Of a DNA stretch of 64,000 nt, positions 31,466 to 44,578 are shown piece after piece. The notes below the pieces were generated by a model. That model was not told the DNA's origin and did not search any database. It worked only from the letters and a program-made list of their open reading frames with translations. How positions within the stretch are numbered: the stretch's first letter is position 1; each line of letters starts with the position of its first letter. Source of the DNA: Bedellia somnulentella (Eukaryota; Arthropoda; Insecta; Lepidoptera; Bedelliidae); contig OY755187.1 of assembly GCA_963576735.1 (NCBI GenBank), forward strand, positions 9,114,001-9,178,000, written 5' to 3'. Position numbers and translations under genes: made by a program.

Positions 31466-33245
31466 CATGATAAATACATTTAATGACTTAATCATTACAC
31501 TATTCGATAAACAGGCACCTATCAAAAGAATGGTAATTAAAGAAGGTCCCAAACCATGGTTAACCAATAATGTAAGGCTCATGATGCGTCTCCGTGATGC
31601 AGCTCACGAAAAAAGTAAGAAAACAAAATACCAGGCTCATTTTGAGTTTTACAAGAATCTTAAACATTTAGGTATCGAAGCAATTCATAACGAAAAACGA
31701 GCATTTTTTGAACAGGCCATTAATAAAAACGCTAATGACTCCCGTGCACTTTGGAAGAATTTAAAACGTTCCATACTTCCAAAAAAACACACAAAATTAC
31801 CACCCCATTTTTACGATCCGGAACAAATAAACAGTCACTTTAACACTGTTTCTGGTGCAATAAATGCAAGTTTATCAGATCTCACTTATTATGAATTTCA
31901 TAGATATGGAAAAAGCACATTTACTCTGCAATCAGTGACGTCTGACAAAGTGGCTAAGGTTATAACAAACATTAAAACTAAAGCCAAAGGACTCGACGAA
32001 ATTTACATAGACATGATTATTTTAACTTTATCGACGACACTTGAAGTTTTGACTGCTGTTGTTAACAAAAGTATGGCGACTAACAAGTTTCCTCCGAATT
32101 GGCAAATTGCAAAAATATTCCCTTTACCAAAAAAAACTTAACCTCTCCTTATTTTTGATCTCCGTGCAATTAGTATCCTTCCTTGCACTTCAAAGATAGT
32201 GGAAAGGGTTGTGTGTGATCAGCTTGTAAAGTACCTGGAGGATAATAGCATCTTGCCCGAGCTTCAATCGGGCTTTCATAAAGGACACTCAACTGCTACT
32301 GAACTCTTAGATGTCATTGATAATATTCTTTGTGACCATAATAGAGGCAAAAGTACATTACTCACTTTGTTGGACTTCTCCAGGGCTTTTGAGTGTTTAT
32401 GCAAGCCTTTGACACTGTCCAAGATGGCATATTACGGCTTTGATTCTGCGACGATTCGTTGGTTTGATAGTTACCTGACTGGCAGGTTCCAATTTGTGGA
32501 ACTTCGAAAACGAGATGGCAGCATTCGAACATCGTCTGCTAACGAACAGTTAAGAGGAGTGCCACAAGGTTCGATTTTAGGTCCGCTAATTTTTATATTG
32601 TATACGACTGATATTTTTAAAAGTATTAAATATTGTAAATTCCATCTTTATGCCGATGATTTACAATTGTATATCTCGACGGTACCTAATAAAGCCGTAA
32701 ATGCGGCCAAAATTCTTAATGCTGAGCTTGAACGAATTCTGGCCTGGTCGGAAAGGAACTGTCTAGTCCTGAATCCTAGCAAGTCCAAGTACATGGTGCT
32801 TGGATCAAAGAATCAGATACGTAATACATTAGAATCTCTTACAGACAATAGTATAGACAATAGTGTAGTCTGCTGATGGATGGGGAACTACGGTTCGAAA
32901 ACCACATCTTATCAGTTGTAGGTAATTGTTTTTATCGTCTCAAAGTCCTGTATAATATTCGTGATTACCTAAGTGTGGATTTGCGTGTTCACCTTTGTGA
33001 ATCATTGATATTATCGAGGTTGAACTACTGTGACGTTGTCTTTGGTAGCTGTATTCTTGGACGCACGCAGAAAGTGATACAGCGTGTGCAAAACGCATGT
33101 GCACGTTTTTGTTTTCCCATCCCTCCGCGGTCTCATGTCACCCCGTATTTGGACGACGAACTACATCTTGCGACGTTGCTGTTCGGTGTGGTATACAATC
33201 AGGTCCTAGTTATTTATATCATAAATTGCAATGGACTAACAGAGA

Positions 33246-34565
33246 TTACCCTTTTGGACTTAGGCAATCGCCCTGGAAAATCCCTCGCCTGATGTCAATT
33301 TGGTCATCCGCGTCCGTCATCCGCTGACCGTCTAAACTCAGGATCGTTTTCCAGCACCCCATACACTGCCTGAGGAAGTGTCGAAATGTACAATCAACTT
33401 TGTACAGCTCGAGGACCCTCATGAGCCACGAATGGGGTGTCGAATCGAACGCTTTCCTGTAGTCTATCCAACCAGCGGAGAATTTCCGACGGTTGCGTTT
33501 GACCAGTTGGCCTACGACCGCATCGATGAGAAGCAGCTCCTTGCTACCGCTCAAGAGATCACATTGTTATCAACAATGTGTTGAGTAATCTTGGAGCTCA
33601 GAACGGATGTCAAGGTCTTGTAAATTGACAAAGACAAGTGATGGGGCGGTATTGTGATGGATCCGCGGTAGCATCGCTCTTTGGAACTAAATGAGTGACC
33701 CCAGTAGTTCAGAAGTTCGGGAGCGTCCCACTCTCGAGGGACCTTTAGAACTGACGGGCGAGAGTAGCATGACAGCGCGTGAACCCCTTCAACCAGTAAT
33801 GGTGCGATCCGTCCAGCCCCGGACTTTTCCAGTTCGGAGCCTTACGGATCCCACCACATCCTCCTCGGATATGTTGACGGGGTTCATGGGCGCTATGGGC
33901 CTTACGGATCCCACCACATCCTCCTCGGATATGTTGACGGGGTTCATGGGCGCTATGGGCTCGCACGCTCCCTCGACCGCCTTGAACCATCGGCCCTCTA
34001 CGTGATCAACAGGCGGCGACCAAAGCCCATGCCAAGGGGCAACTACGTCGGCTTTTTCCGGTCGCTGACCCGTCGAAACCACACCGGGACGCTCCAAAGT
34101 TCTGTAGAAATTTTTCTGGTCACTCATGAAGAGACGATTCTGTTGGTACCTCTTTACCCTTTCAGAATATCGCCTAATTCGCTTACCCCAAGCAGCGATC
34201 TTCTGCTTCAGATCATCGATGCGCTCCACCAGTCTACAGGCAAACTCCGGTGAGTTGTCAAAGACATTCTCACCAGGGAATGCCTCCCTGAAGAAGCGCA
34301 CCACCCTCGGTCTATTGTTGCCTGATCTGAAGCTGGTCAGTTTGCCGATGAAGACCCTGGCCCTTGTGATACGGCTTTCAATCCGCCTCATCCAGGCTGG
34401 TCTAGTTCTAGTCCTGAGACTAGTACTGCCAGTCTGGCGGGAGCCACCAGCTCTTGTTGGCGGCATCCTGACGCCGACAAATTGACAAACTGTCATTGCG
34501 GCGCCAAAGTGAATTGAAACCGTATCCCAAAGGTCCATGCTGCTCTCTAGAAATGAGGGCAGCAT
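33246..34565 (-). pseudogene. R4/Dong-like LINE ORF, inverted 5' part (copy 2)
   Basis: Same arrangement as at 2863-4182: N-terminal half at 33789-34565, RT fragment at 33246-33554, 60-bp tandem duplication at 33839-33958. I see no base difference from copy 1 in this block. Confidence 0.8.
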
Positions 34566-34566
34566 G

Positions 34567-34878
34567 TTATTGACGATCCTACATCAGGAGCTCGCTCTGA
34601 AATACGAACTCTTGCAACAGAGGCTGCCGTATTACAAGTATCTGCCGCAGCCAATCCTAGAAAACGACCGAGCCAAAATCTATTGGGACCGATCCGTTAT
34701 CACGGACAAGACTATTCTAGCGAATAAGCCTGATATCGTGGTATGGGATCGGTCGCAGTCGGGGGTGTTTCTAGTGGATGTCACTATCCCACATGACGAG
34801 GGTCTCGTGAAAGCCGAAACCGAGAAGCGTCGTGAATGTGATGAAAATAAAACTTTTAAGAATTTGTTTATAATCTAA
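34567..34878 (+). pseudogene. R4/Dong-like LINE ORF, C-terminal RLE region (copy 2)
   Basis: Open through LHQELALKYELLQQRLPYYK, IYWDRSVITDKTILANKPDI and VDVTIPHDEGLVKAETEKR, the C-terminal nuclease of R2/R4-type LINEs. Copy 1 has a frame-breaking rearrangement here, so copy 2 is closer to the original. Ends within about 10 bp of the polyadenylation signal of gene B. Confidence 0.8.
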
Positions 34879-34984
34879 ATTTATTTAGTGTGAATATAAT
34901 TTTGACAAGGCAAACAAGCTACAAGCAGCCAACATCTTATTTCTACACTTCTCGAATTATAAACTTGAAAATATTTTTACAACC

Positions 34985-37900
34985 TTAATAGTATACTTGA
35001 CATAAGTAGTTCGATATAAAATGTTTGGCAATAATTGGAGTGACGATTTCAATGAGTTCGTAGTTAGCTTGAGTTATGGATTCAACGAGATTTGCGTAAA
35101 AGGTTTGAATGTCTTTATCTGAAAACAAAAATAGTTAAACGTAATATATAACGCTTAACGGTAAATGTAAGTATTCAAATATCTTAGATTTATGCACAAT
35201 ACGCTAAAATCTGCAATTGGTGCATTCTTTAACTAAATACATACATATAGCAATTCCATTAGTTCCCATTGGGGTAGACATAAGCTTTCGATCGCTATTC
35301 TTTCCCTTCATGTATTAGACAGATTCAAAGTACATGATAATGTTAGCAGGGGACGACCTTTAAATTAATTAGAATGTCTTGTTCATGAAAACCTCATGTG
35401 GGGATTATAACTAATAAATAAAGGAAAGAAAATTTTCAACACCAGCGGGAGTCGAACCCATGACCTCCATATAATATATACTATACATAATACGTTGGGT
35501 ATACATAATACTTACTGCTGCTATCACTGACACAGGACTGCATATCATTGACAGGGGGCGTTGTCATATTCGCAAAAGCGTAGTAATTGCCAAGATCAAT
35601 ATAGTTCGAACCATGGAAGATTATTGTCATTTCAAGACCCGCTGAAAGAATAAAAATAACTTTATTAAAACTTTTATCTTTTGTTTATTCATCTTGATCT
35701 GGGGAGCACAATGTGGATCAAAATTCTTAGATACTTTTCTACTTAGATTTTATTAAAACAATGTTATTAGAAGCTATACCGTAGTAAAGCTAAAGATAAA
35801 GAAACCAATGATTGGAAATTTTAGGTCATCATCTTTACGGTGAAAAGTGTTTTGAACTAGTATTTTGAAAGGGAAACCCTCTCATCTAAAATATGTATGT
35901 ACAGTTTTGTTATCCCATTGTGGCCATTGGCGCAGCTTCGATTACTGCATCTGTGCTATTGATTATTAATTACTTTATCAAAAAACACCAAAATGTAGAC
36001 TTCCATTTCAGAATTAATGAAATAAGACAATAATTTTCGTTCATGTTTGATGTCAAAACCGTTGGTTGTAGGCCGTGAGAGGTCCTGCCTTTTTTACGTT
36101 TATGCTATGAAGTTTGCCGTTGCCGCGTAGTGCCGGCTTAGAATGTCGCTACCCCTTTCTACCCACGGGTGTCGTAAGAGGCGACTAAGGGTATTGGGGC
36201 TTTTTATTGGATTTTTGGGCGATGCGGTTGGAGACCCATCACCAAAAACCTTTATTTTTTACCATCTTTTCCCCACTCAACTTCCAAAAGTGGCTGAGGA
36301 ATTTATAATTTCTTAGCTCTGGCTACCCCTTCTAGGGAAATATAGCCGTGAGTATATGTATGCTATGACGTTTGTCACTTACTGCCAATCTATGTATCTG
36401 TGAATCTAGCAAACTTAATTTATATACAAAAATCCTTCATCCTATGTCATTATAATTCAACTAGCTTTTCGTTACTTACAGTAACTATCGATACAATTCG
36501 AAATAAGAGTAGTTGGGATCTTGTTGATTTGATAAAAAAAGAGTTTGGATCTGGAAATAACACTGACTTTTGAGTATCGCACTGACAAAATACTCAAGTC
36601 GCGATCGGCGTAGGTTCTGAAATATAAGAATACATGTATTAGTATAAATAGCTATATCTCAAATTAACAGTTGGACGAAATTTACATCAAGATTCGAGCT
36701 GCTCGAGCTATGAGCATTCAGTTGAGTGATATATCAATGTATTTTATAAAACAACCTCCAAGTGGCGTGCATTATGCTGCTATAATAGCGGCGCTGCTAC
36801 TAACTATATGCTAATTTATTGCAATGTTTTATGTTCTCTTGATTTTTAGAGGTCCGTACCAAAAGGTAAAATTTGACCCTATTACTAAGACTCCGCTGTC
36901 TGTCTGTCTCCAGGCTGTATCTCATAAACCGTGATAGCTAGAAACCTGAAATTTTCACAAATGATGTATTTTCGTTGCCGCTATAACTAATAAAATAGTA
37001 AAAAAATAGAATATTAAAGGGGTCCCTACAATAAACGTATTTTTTCGATTTTCATTGCTCAATATCAAAAAAGGGTAACGAGTAGACGAATCAAATTTTC
37101 ACAGAATACTTACTTTTATATCATAGAGTTGATCATAGAGCGACATGATAGTCCAGTGGATAGAACACCCGCCCGAAAACAGAAGGGCGTGAGTTCCAAT
37201 CCTGGGTCGGGCCTACACCAATTTGTCTTTTATAAAGTCATATGTGTGGTTAATTTATCATGGTTGTTAACGGTGAGGGAAAACATCGTGAGGAAACCCA
37301 CATGGCTGAGTTGTACTTAGTCATGTGACAGTGTATTCGTATAAAAACGGCGATAGGCCTGCCCCCTATCACGTGAGTACACTGTCTAAGCAAAACGTGG
37401 GTACCTTCTCTGGACACTAGATGGCGCTGCCATGTGAGTTCAGAAGTACCTCTGCCAACCCCTTCGGGGATAAACGGCGTGAACGTTTATGTTTATGTTT
37501 TATGTTATTGATCATAGAGCTGTCAATCACTTGAAGCAGTTTGACTGCACGAACGGTCCACTTTGTGGCATTGAAGACTATAGTTTTATACACAGTTTGC
37601 AGTAAATGAATCGTTATGGCAGCCCTAATATAGACGCTCGTTTCATTCTTCAAATAAGTATGAGTTTATTTTAGTTAAATATTGTCAATGCGTTCATATT
37701 CAATATTATTTTATAACAAAAGATCTGGCTAGATAAATGTAAACTTACGAGAAATCAATCAAAGCGGCAGAGCTTAGTCCAGATATGGTCACATTATATT
37801 TTTCGAAAACGGAAGACAAGCTGGGCATCGTTAGGAATATATAGTCACTGAAAAAAGTATCACTTGCAGTGGGACCAGCTAACTGTTGGCAGCTCGATTT

Positions 37901-39242
37901 AGTGCTTATAATATTTTGGAGACATGAAATGCCATCGGCTGCTGAACATAGATCTGTTTTTGCCGGTTCATCAGATACTGAAACAAAAATTATATTTCAA
38001 ATATGTCCCGTGTCGTGTAACATCCGCTTAAGTGCTAAACTTGGACGTTCTTACAATATCATTATTAATTTTTCAAATTAACGTTTGACAAAAACCATTT
38101 TTCTAAAATTTATTTTAAAAATTTAATTTTAAACAACAGTATCGTTAACGTATTCATTTTGATATTTTTGGAAAATTTTGATATCCACGCAATCCGACCT
38201 CTTTTTTTAAATACGAACAGTCTGGAAGCGTATCCATTTTTTTATTGGTTATTGATGGAGAAACGACGTAATAAATATACAAAAAATGACAGTCGAATTG
38301 AACCCTTTTTATATTGTATGAATTAATATTGTATCGATTTGCTTATTGCCCTTTATTAAGGTTTATTTTCCTAAAATAAAAAAAATACCAAAAAATTAAA
38401 TCACAAATATGTTCTAAAACTAAAGCCTGTCTACATAATACGCGCACTAAATCACTAAAAAGTTTAAAACAAGAACTTTTGATCTATACTTAATACCTCT
38501 CAGTGAATACCCATGATCATGTACCATATAATAACAACAAGCCATATAAAATGCTACTTTCATCGTCGGCGAAAGAGTTGCAAGAGATGATGAATATTGC
38601 ATGGGAGTAATTTGAAAGAAGGCATGAATAACTAAAACCTAAACACAAAAAAAAACTAAAACCATGATTTTAAATAACTAAATAATAAACATAGCATATA
38701 TAAAAAGATTGATGAATGTAGACGAAACTCGAGGAGTTTGCCAGTCGATCGTACAAAGTGGCGATCACTAATCTCAGCCTATCCCAATAGAAACTAACAG
38801 TGCGAGTATGTTTGTATGTGAAAACAATAAGTAATATTTAATTCTTTCAAGGAAACGAGCCTTACGAACAAGAGTTCCTATCCTGTCACAATAAAAGGAA
38901 ATGTGCGATTTTACAAGTCCGTATATTGGAATCACAAATAGTCAGTCAGATTTTAAACCAATTTTTCAAATAAAATTTTGCAAATCAAAAGCATAAACAA
39001 GCTAGCAAGGCCTCAGTATATTACATTTCTAGTAGACTTGTTTATCGGCGAAGATGTTAAAGAAAGTCTATTGGCTGAAATTGAGATGATAATGATTTTA
39101 CTGTCTTGAGACACTCAATAGTATATAATAGTAATATAGTAAAATAAGGATACTTACTGACGCATTCTTGGTCGTCTCCAGGAAAAGCCGCAAAAGTGAC
39201 AGCTACAAAGCTAATAACGTAAACGATGATGATCTTTTTCAT
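34985..39242 (-). CDS. Gene B: secreted JHBP/Takeout-like protein, five exons
   Basis: Exons at 39158-39242, 37749-37977, 36480-36616, 35516-35641 and 34985-35118 (minus) give 236 residues, identical to gene A in all five exons as far as I can read. Signal peptide 1-18; mature AFPGDDQEC; cysteines 27, 39, 47, 58, 146, 187 and 232; NxT sites N90 and N176. Intron 1 is 1,180 bp and keeps the single CACTCAATAGTAT site where the LINE entered gene A, so B shows the pre-insertion state. It has its own TATA box (39328-39341) and polyadenylation signal (34880-34885). Likely a soluble haemolymph or extracellular carrier by resemblance to the JHBP superfamily; ligand unknown. Could also be a false duplicate if the assembly placed two haplotypes in tandem. 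Confidence 0.83.
36119..36362 (+). repeat. (TATG)n-tailed SINE, intron 3 of gene B
   Basis: Same insertion as 5737-5982, with the same imperfect flanking repeats. Confidence 0.75.
36842..37106 (+). repeat. GGTCCGTACC interspersed repeat, intron 2 of gene B
   Basis: Counterpart of 6464-6728. Confidence 0.55.
37136..37508 (+). repeat. tRNA-derived SINE, intron 2 of gene B
   Basis: Counterpart of 6760-7131; lacks the GGCG duplication of copy 1, matching the other SINE copies of the window, so copy 1 carries the derived state. Confidence 0.85.
38708..38822 (+). repeat. RTE-like LINE 3' fragment, intron 1 of gene B
   Basis: Counterpart of 8334-8445 (CGTACAAAGTGGCGATCACT). Confidence 0.6.
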
Positions 39243-39327
39243 TTTGTGATACGAGTATTAGCACGATTAATCAGTAATCTTCAATCTCTAAAAGCTGTTT
39301 CTCGATTGATTGATTTCTGCATAAAAC

Positions 39328-39341
39328 GGTTAATTTATATA
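39328..39341 (-). promoter_or_regulatory. TATA box of gene B
   Basis: TATATAAATTAACC on the minus strand, 86-99 nt before the ATG, with the leader identical to gene A. Confidence 0.75.
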
Positions 39342-39399
39342 TCGCTGAAATGAATATCTCAACATTATAAAAAACCATTGTTTATATGCTTTCCTAATA

Positions 39400-40130
39400 C
39401 AGCTGTTAGTAACGGATTTCGTTTAGGGTTCCGCATCAATGTTTTATTTATAGTAAGTTTAATTTAATTACTAGACAGGATTACAAAAAAAACACACATA
39501 ACAATAAGGATAATATCGCTATTGTTATTTAAAAAAATATGGTTTTGAAAGCTTTTCTTCAGATTTACTCGACTACAGCAAAACTATAAAGAAAAAATGA
39601 TTTATTTTCAATTTTGTATTTTTAATAGGGTATGATTCTATCAATCACCTAAATTATAGTCACCTAATAAATAATATTTATTTCTTAAATAGTAGATTTC
39701 TATTTATATATATACTCATCAAAATTTCTATTTATAAAATCATTCCGTTACGGATTCACTTAGCGAAATTTAGCAGGTACATAGTTTTAGTGCTTTAGAT
39801 GAACACTAATAAAAGAATTTACGGAGATTGCACGGGAACAAGAATTACGAAAAATTTATGTTTGTATGAAAATTCTGCATTTTCAATTCAATCATGTTGA
39901 AATTGGGAATAAAGATTCCTCATCAGATAAAAGGGTAAATTGCGTAAAGATTACCAGAAATTCTTACGGAAACAGAAATTTAAAGTCCAGACCTGACTGA
40001 AAATCATTATCGTGAGTCAATCTCACAATCTAATGCTGAGTCACAATTTAGTGCTGGGCCTTTTCGACTTAAGGGTACAGTCTGATGTACTTTATAAGTT
40101 ATTGTATTTGTCATGTGTGTTATATTTGTT
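39400..40130. other. Upstream region of gene B without a gene
   Basis: Counterpart of 14700-15440; differs by a few single bases (for example one extra T in the TTTATTTTCAATT run near 39605). Confidence 0.5.
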
Positions 40131-40136
40131 GTTTTT

Positions 40137-41347
40137 AACCGACTTCAAAAAAAGGAGTGTTCTCAATTCGACCGTATATTTTTTTTTTTTTATGTTTGTT
40201 CGCCGATTACTTCGCCATTTATGAACCGATTTTGATTATTATTTTTTTATTTGAAAGAAGATACTCCCGGATTGGTACCATGATGAGGATATCAGGGTCT
40301 GATGATGGGATCCTGGAGAAATCGAGGGGAACCCTTAAATTCTGTAGGCAAATGTACCGCGTTTAACATATTTTCTGAACTTATATTGGCATTTGCTTCT
40401 GAAAATCATATTAATATGCTGCTGAGCTGATGATGGAAGGTGTGAGTCCTCAATCACTAGGTATTAGGAAACAGTTCTTTCCATATTCTATATAGATTTA
40501 TACTCCTCTTCGTAGCTTTTATGAAGAGAAGTACAGGTTCACTAGACATTTCTTTTGTTATGTTATTGTTACCGAGAAAGTACCATGAGACCAGGATCTG
40601 ATGATGGCATCCCAGAAAATCGAGGGGACTGTCGAAACTCACAATCATGTGACAGTGTATTTGTTCAAAACGCCGATAGGCCTGCCCTGTATAACGTGAG
40701 AACACTGCCTAAGCAAATCGTGGGTACTCTGAACAATAGGTGACAATGTCACGTGATATTCAGAAGTATTACTACCTCTGCTAACCCCTTCAGGGAAAAA
40801 CAACCGAAAATAAACAATCTAGTACTAAAAAGTACGAAATAAGTTTTTGAATTGAATATGAGTACTGTGATTAATACCTTTGCAATTTCTTTATTCCACA
40901 CGCGTCAGTTCAACCTACCTAAATATTAAAATGCTCTTAAATTAATTTTTGAGTCGGTGCCAGTCAAACAAAAGTGAATTCACCCTACTATCTATCTCTG
41001 ATTATTACAATCTAAACAATATATATCTATCGCCTAACGTTTTAAATGGTAATACGTACAAAAATCAATTTAACCTACAACTACAAGGTATCCTACATTG
41101 TACATGTATATGAAGTGCGAAATACACACTTATTATTATCAATCATCACGCAGGCTGGCACCGGCTCACAAATTAATTTAAGAGAATTTTAATATTGAGG
41201 TAGGTTGAACCGACGCGTGTGGAATAAAGAAATTGCTAAGGTATTAATCACAGTACTCATATTCAACTAAAATACTTATTTCGTACTTTTTAGTACTAGA
41301 TTGTTTATTTTCGGTTGTTTTTCCAACAATGAAGTCGGTTTTTATGT
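40137..41347. mobile_element. ACCGACTTC-ended element with internal foldback (copy 2)
   Basis: Counterpart of 15451-16661, including the SINE relic (40651-40799) and the long inverted repeat (40798-41322). Essentially identical to copy 1. Confidence 0.65.
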
Positions 41348-42475
41348 TTCTGTTGTATTCTGTACTCTTAATTTAAAGAAATGTTTCTTCTTTCTTTCTT
41401 TAAAGTTTATATGGAACTTTAATAATTTTCATTCTATTGTATATTGTACTTCTATTTAAGAAATAATCTGTGTGAAATGTTTTTAATTATGATGTACAAT
41501 AAAAAGTTTTCTATTCTATTCTATTGGTTCGATATATCTCGATCACCAATTTTCTTTCATTTAAAGTAATTAAAATTTATTACTTGCTTAAATTTGCATG
41601 AAGCAATGTTTATTGCTTTAGCAGTAGCATCTTCAGGTGTTGCTGCAACTTTACTTGAAGGCGGAAGGATATCACGTGGAATGATAACGCGATGGCTTTT
41701 GGTGGTAATTGGTTGTTTGATTTGAGATGTTAACGCTAAATACAACAAGTTTTTCGGGTCTACTCCTTAAAATGGTTAATGGAAACTATCCTCAACCTGT
41801 AGGTAGATTAAAAATTCCTGACAGTCGAAGCAGTAACATTAAAACAGGCGCAGTTTTATTTAACCCTAGCGGGTTAACTTCTTTTTAATGAAAAACTTTT
41901 TTTAATTATTGATATTTTAGTATGAGATACGTAAGAACATGGTGTACCGGCCACTTTATTCTGAACCACTATTTACGACACACTCTGTATATAATTAAAA
42001 GCACTTACCAATAAACGTGGAATGGCTGTATATGACAATACATACACTATAGCGAGATATAGAAACAAAACGCGCCAGTGCGCGTTAAGTTACGATTATG
42101 ATAATTTGCTTTGTATAATAATATAATAAGCTAAAATTTAAATAATTGTTATTTAAATTTATTGAAATACATTTTAAATACTGCATTTGAAGCGTATAAT
42201 GTACAAATATAATGTAACTATCATGGAAAATTTTCGTCAAAGCTTGTTTACGTCTTATTGTTATTATTAAACTTTAGAGTTAAATGGATATAATATACTG
42301 TATTTTTTTGGAAAAATTAAATTTAGATGCTCCCCTGTCGACTATAAATAAAAACAAAAACAAAAAAATCTGTATAAAAATAAAAAAAATAAGTAATAAT
42401 TCAATTCAATTTAATCCTGTAACCGACAGGTTTTCTGTAATGTTAAAAAGAGGCCAGATGGTATACATTCCTTGA
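41348..42475. other. Non-coding duplicated stretch (copy 2)
   Basis: Contains the (ATTCT)n LINE tail (41376-41528); the rest is AT-rich and shows nothing recognisable. Near-identical to 16662-17789. Confidence 0.5.
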
Positions 42476-42776
42476 ATCCATGGAAGAATGGGACAACACT
42501 AGTAATGGATATAAATTGTGTCAACACACTGGCACCGTCCCATTATTTTTTTTGCTCCTCAGCTGGCTACTGATGCTGAGGGTCTCAAGAAGTGAAGATA
42601 TAGTAATTTTGGTGAATACCATATTTTCACTGTTGGGACTATGGGAGTTAGTCCATAAGGTGTAAGTGCGCATAGTTTTCCATAAAATTTCAGCGCGCTG
42701 GGTGGAGACATGTGGAGATTCAAGGGCTGGTAATGCCAGCAGATTACTTGGAGTTGGAACCCTGTCACCAAAGGGT
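42476..42776 (+). pseudogene. Relic of an RLE-type LINE C-terminus (copy 2)
   Basis: Counterpart of 17790-18090 (HKISARWVETCGDSRAG). Confidence 0.5.
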
Positions 42777-42991
42777 TTTAAGGCAATTTCGTTTTTTTTT
42801 TGTTGTATACTTTTTTTATCTGTAAAGTTAAGTTTTTATATAGGAAAAGCTTTTCAAACGTTCATATGCCCTAAATCCTGGTTGCTGACCAAGGCGAATT
42901 ATCCCACGGAGGTAAATCAGCAGTTTTACCAGAGTTACAAAATACCTAATTATCAGGATCTAAAATAATCTAGGTAGTTATTAAAACCAAA

Positions 42992-43950
42992 ACTATGATT
43001 TTTGAGAGAGAGGGAAATGTATGCGCGATTGATATGAATGGTAATAAAATAGAACAAGTGAAAGAGTTTACATATAAAGGAAGATTGTTTACTAACGATG
43101 GAATATGTGATGATGACATGAAAAGAAGACTGAAAAGGGGTAAGCGATGGAACACACACATATATACATACATATACGCACGCCTATAAATCCCTAAAAG
43201 GGGTAGCCAGAGCTCAGGAATAAGAAATTCCTCAGCCACTTTTGGAAAGTTGTGTGGGGAAAAGATGGTAAAATAAAGGTTGTTGGTGATAGGTCTCCAA
43301 CCGCATCGCCCAAAAATCCCTTAAAAGCCCCCAATACCGTTAGTCGCCTCTTACTTACACCCACCGGAAGAATGGGGTAGTGCTATTCGAAGCCGACACT
43401 ACACAGCATAGCGGTAGAAGGTGCAATGAATAGTCAATGACCAGTCAATCGGTGTATGAAAGCGCGAATGGCTCTGCTTGATGCTGTTCTTGTTCCTCCG
43501 CTTATGTATGGCAGCAAAAGTTGGGTGTGGCAGAAGAAACATAAAAGTAGAAAGAATGCGGTAGAAATGAGGTCTCTCAGGAGAGTTTGTGATGTTGATT
43601 CGTAAAAGGTGCGTTGCGAGAGATGATATTTTAAAAAATTAGAAAATAATGGTTCTGGCACATAGACAGAAGGGCTCATTGTTAATTGGTAAAAGAGATT
43701 TATAGGGTAGGGTCTATGTGGTAGGTAATGTCAGTAGAGGACGACCACACGGAGAACACACCTGAACCAAATAGAGAGGGTGTTCAAAAAGGTAGGCGAA
43801 CAAATATGAAGAATAAAAGAGCATGTATCAGAAGATTGATGCATATAAACAAAGCTAGAGAGGTTTGTCAGAATCGAACAAAGTGGCGATCGATAATCTC
43901 TGCCTACCCAAATGGGAACAAATGGCGTAAGTGTATGAATGTATGTATGT
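42992..43950 (+). pseudogene. RTE-like LINE relic (copy 2), interrupted by a SINE
   Basis: Counterpart of 18306-18985 with a SINE at 43142-43413. Copy 2 keeps GAGTTTACATATAAAGGAAG (EFTYKG) where copy 1 reads GAGTTTAAATATAAAGGATG, so copy 2 is closer to the family sequence. Confidence 0.7.
43142..43413 (-). repeat. (TATG)n-tailed SINE, copy 2 only
   Basis: CACACATATATACATACATA, CGCCTATAAATCCCTAAAAG, then ACCGCATCGCCC and CCGACACTACACAGC on the minus strand. Copy 1 has no insertion here (GGGGTAATGCGGTTGAAGG at about 18453). Confidence 0.8.
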
Positions 43951-44052
43951 ATCTACGTAAAATAAAAGACGATGTATTTTAAACGCTTAAACTATTTATC
44001 GATGAAAACTTATTGAACAAGATGTACGAGCTCACTGTGAAGAATTTTTTTA

Positions 44053-44303
44053 CATACACATACATACATATACTCACGGCTATAAATCCCTAGAAGGGGT
44101 AGCCAGAGCTAAGGAATTTGAAATTCTTCAGCCACTTTTGGAAAGTTGAGTGGGGAATAGGCGGTAAAATAAAGGTTGTTGGTGATGGGTCTCCAACCGC
44201 ATGGCCCAAAAATCCCTTTTAAGCCCCAATACCGTAAGTCGCCTCTTACGTAAAACCACCGGAAGAAATGGGGTAGTGTTATTCTAAGCCGACACTACAC
44301 AGC
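44053..44303 (-). repeat. (TATG)n-tailed SINE (copy 2)
   Basis: Counterpart of 19080-19331, with several base differences. Confidence 0.75.
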
Positions 44304-44404
44304 TTTATTAAAGCTTTATTTAGCTTATTTTTTTTTATTTTATCAAATTCTGGCTCGATCGTCTACCAATGTGTTTTAACTTAAACCATATTGTGGTTTA
44401 TTTA

Positions 44405-44578
44405 TCATTGTTGTTAATTCTGAGAGAAAAATCGTGAGGAAACCTAACGTGGGTTAGTTATATTTAATCATGTGGCAGTGCATTTGTACAAAACAGCAAC
44501 TGAACTGTTGTCATCGGCATCGCGTGAGTGCCCCGCTAAGCAAAATGTAGGTACTCTGTAGACCATTTGACAAAAAAA
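44405..44578 (+). repeat. Decayed tRNA-derived SINE (copy 2)
   Basis: Counterpart of 19436-19650; its 3' part resumes at 45070 after an inserted element. Confidence 0.55.

Larger units (their letters stand above)
29640..33253 (+). mobile_element. CR1-like LINE, degenerate, with a 1-kb insertion
   Basis: Carries an endonuclease-RT reading in several frames (pseudogene entry). A 1017-bp segment (30449-31465) is flanked by CATGATAAATAC at 30437-30448 and 31466-31477; removing it joins DVDDMINT to FNDLIITLF in frame. The element ends at the inverted R4/Dong LINE, near 33253; the last 46 bp also occur in copy 1 at 2825-2870. Confidence 0.8.
29667..33253 (+). pseudogene. CR1-like LINE ORF2 (endonuclease plus RT), broken
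   Basis: Endonuclease: LALFNAGSLGSGRDELISI and AINETWLQEGREEV (29667-29860), an in-frame TGA, then RGGGVGFHLRL, and DFNIDFCN with FTDHSETTIDLI (30075-30240). After the 1-kb insertion comes an RT-N region (31467-32141; EGPKPWLTNNVRLMMRLRDA). RT follows: SGFHKGHSTATELLDVIDN, LLDFSRAFEC, GVPQGSILGPLIFILYTTDI and LYADD (32199-32876). The C-terminus shifts frame (32876-33253; SRLNYCDVVFG, then QSGPSYLYHKLQW). At least three stops or frameshifts; inactive. Confidence 0.78.
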
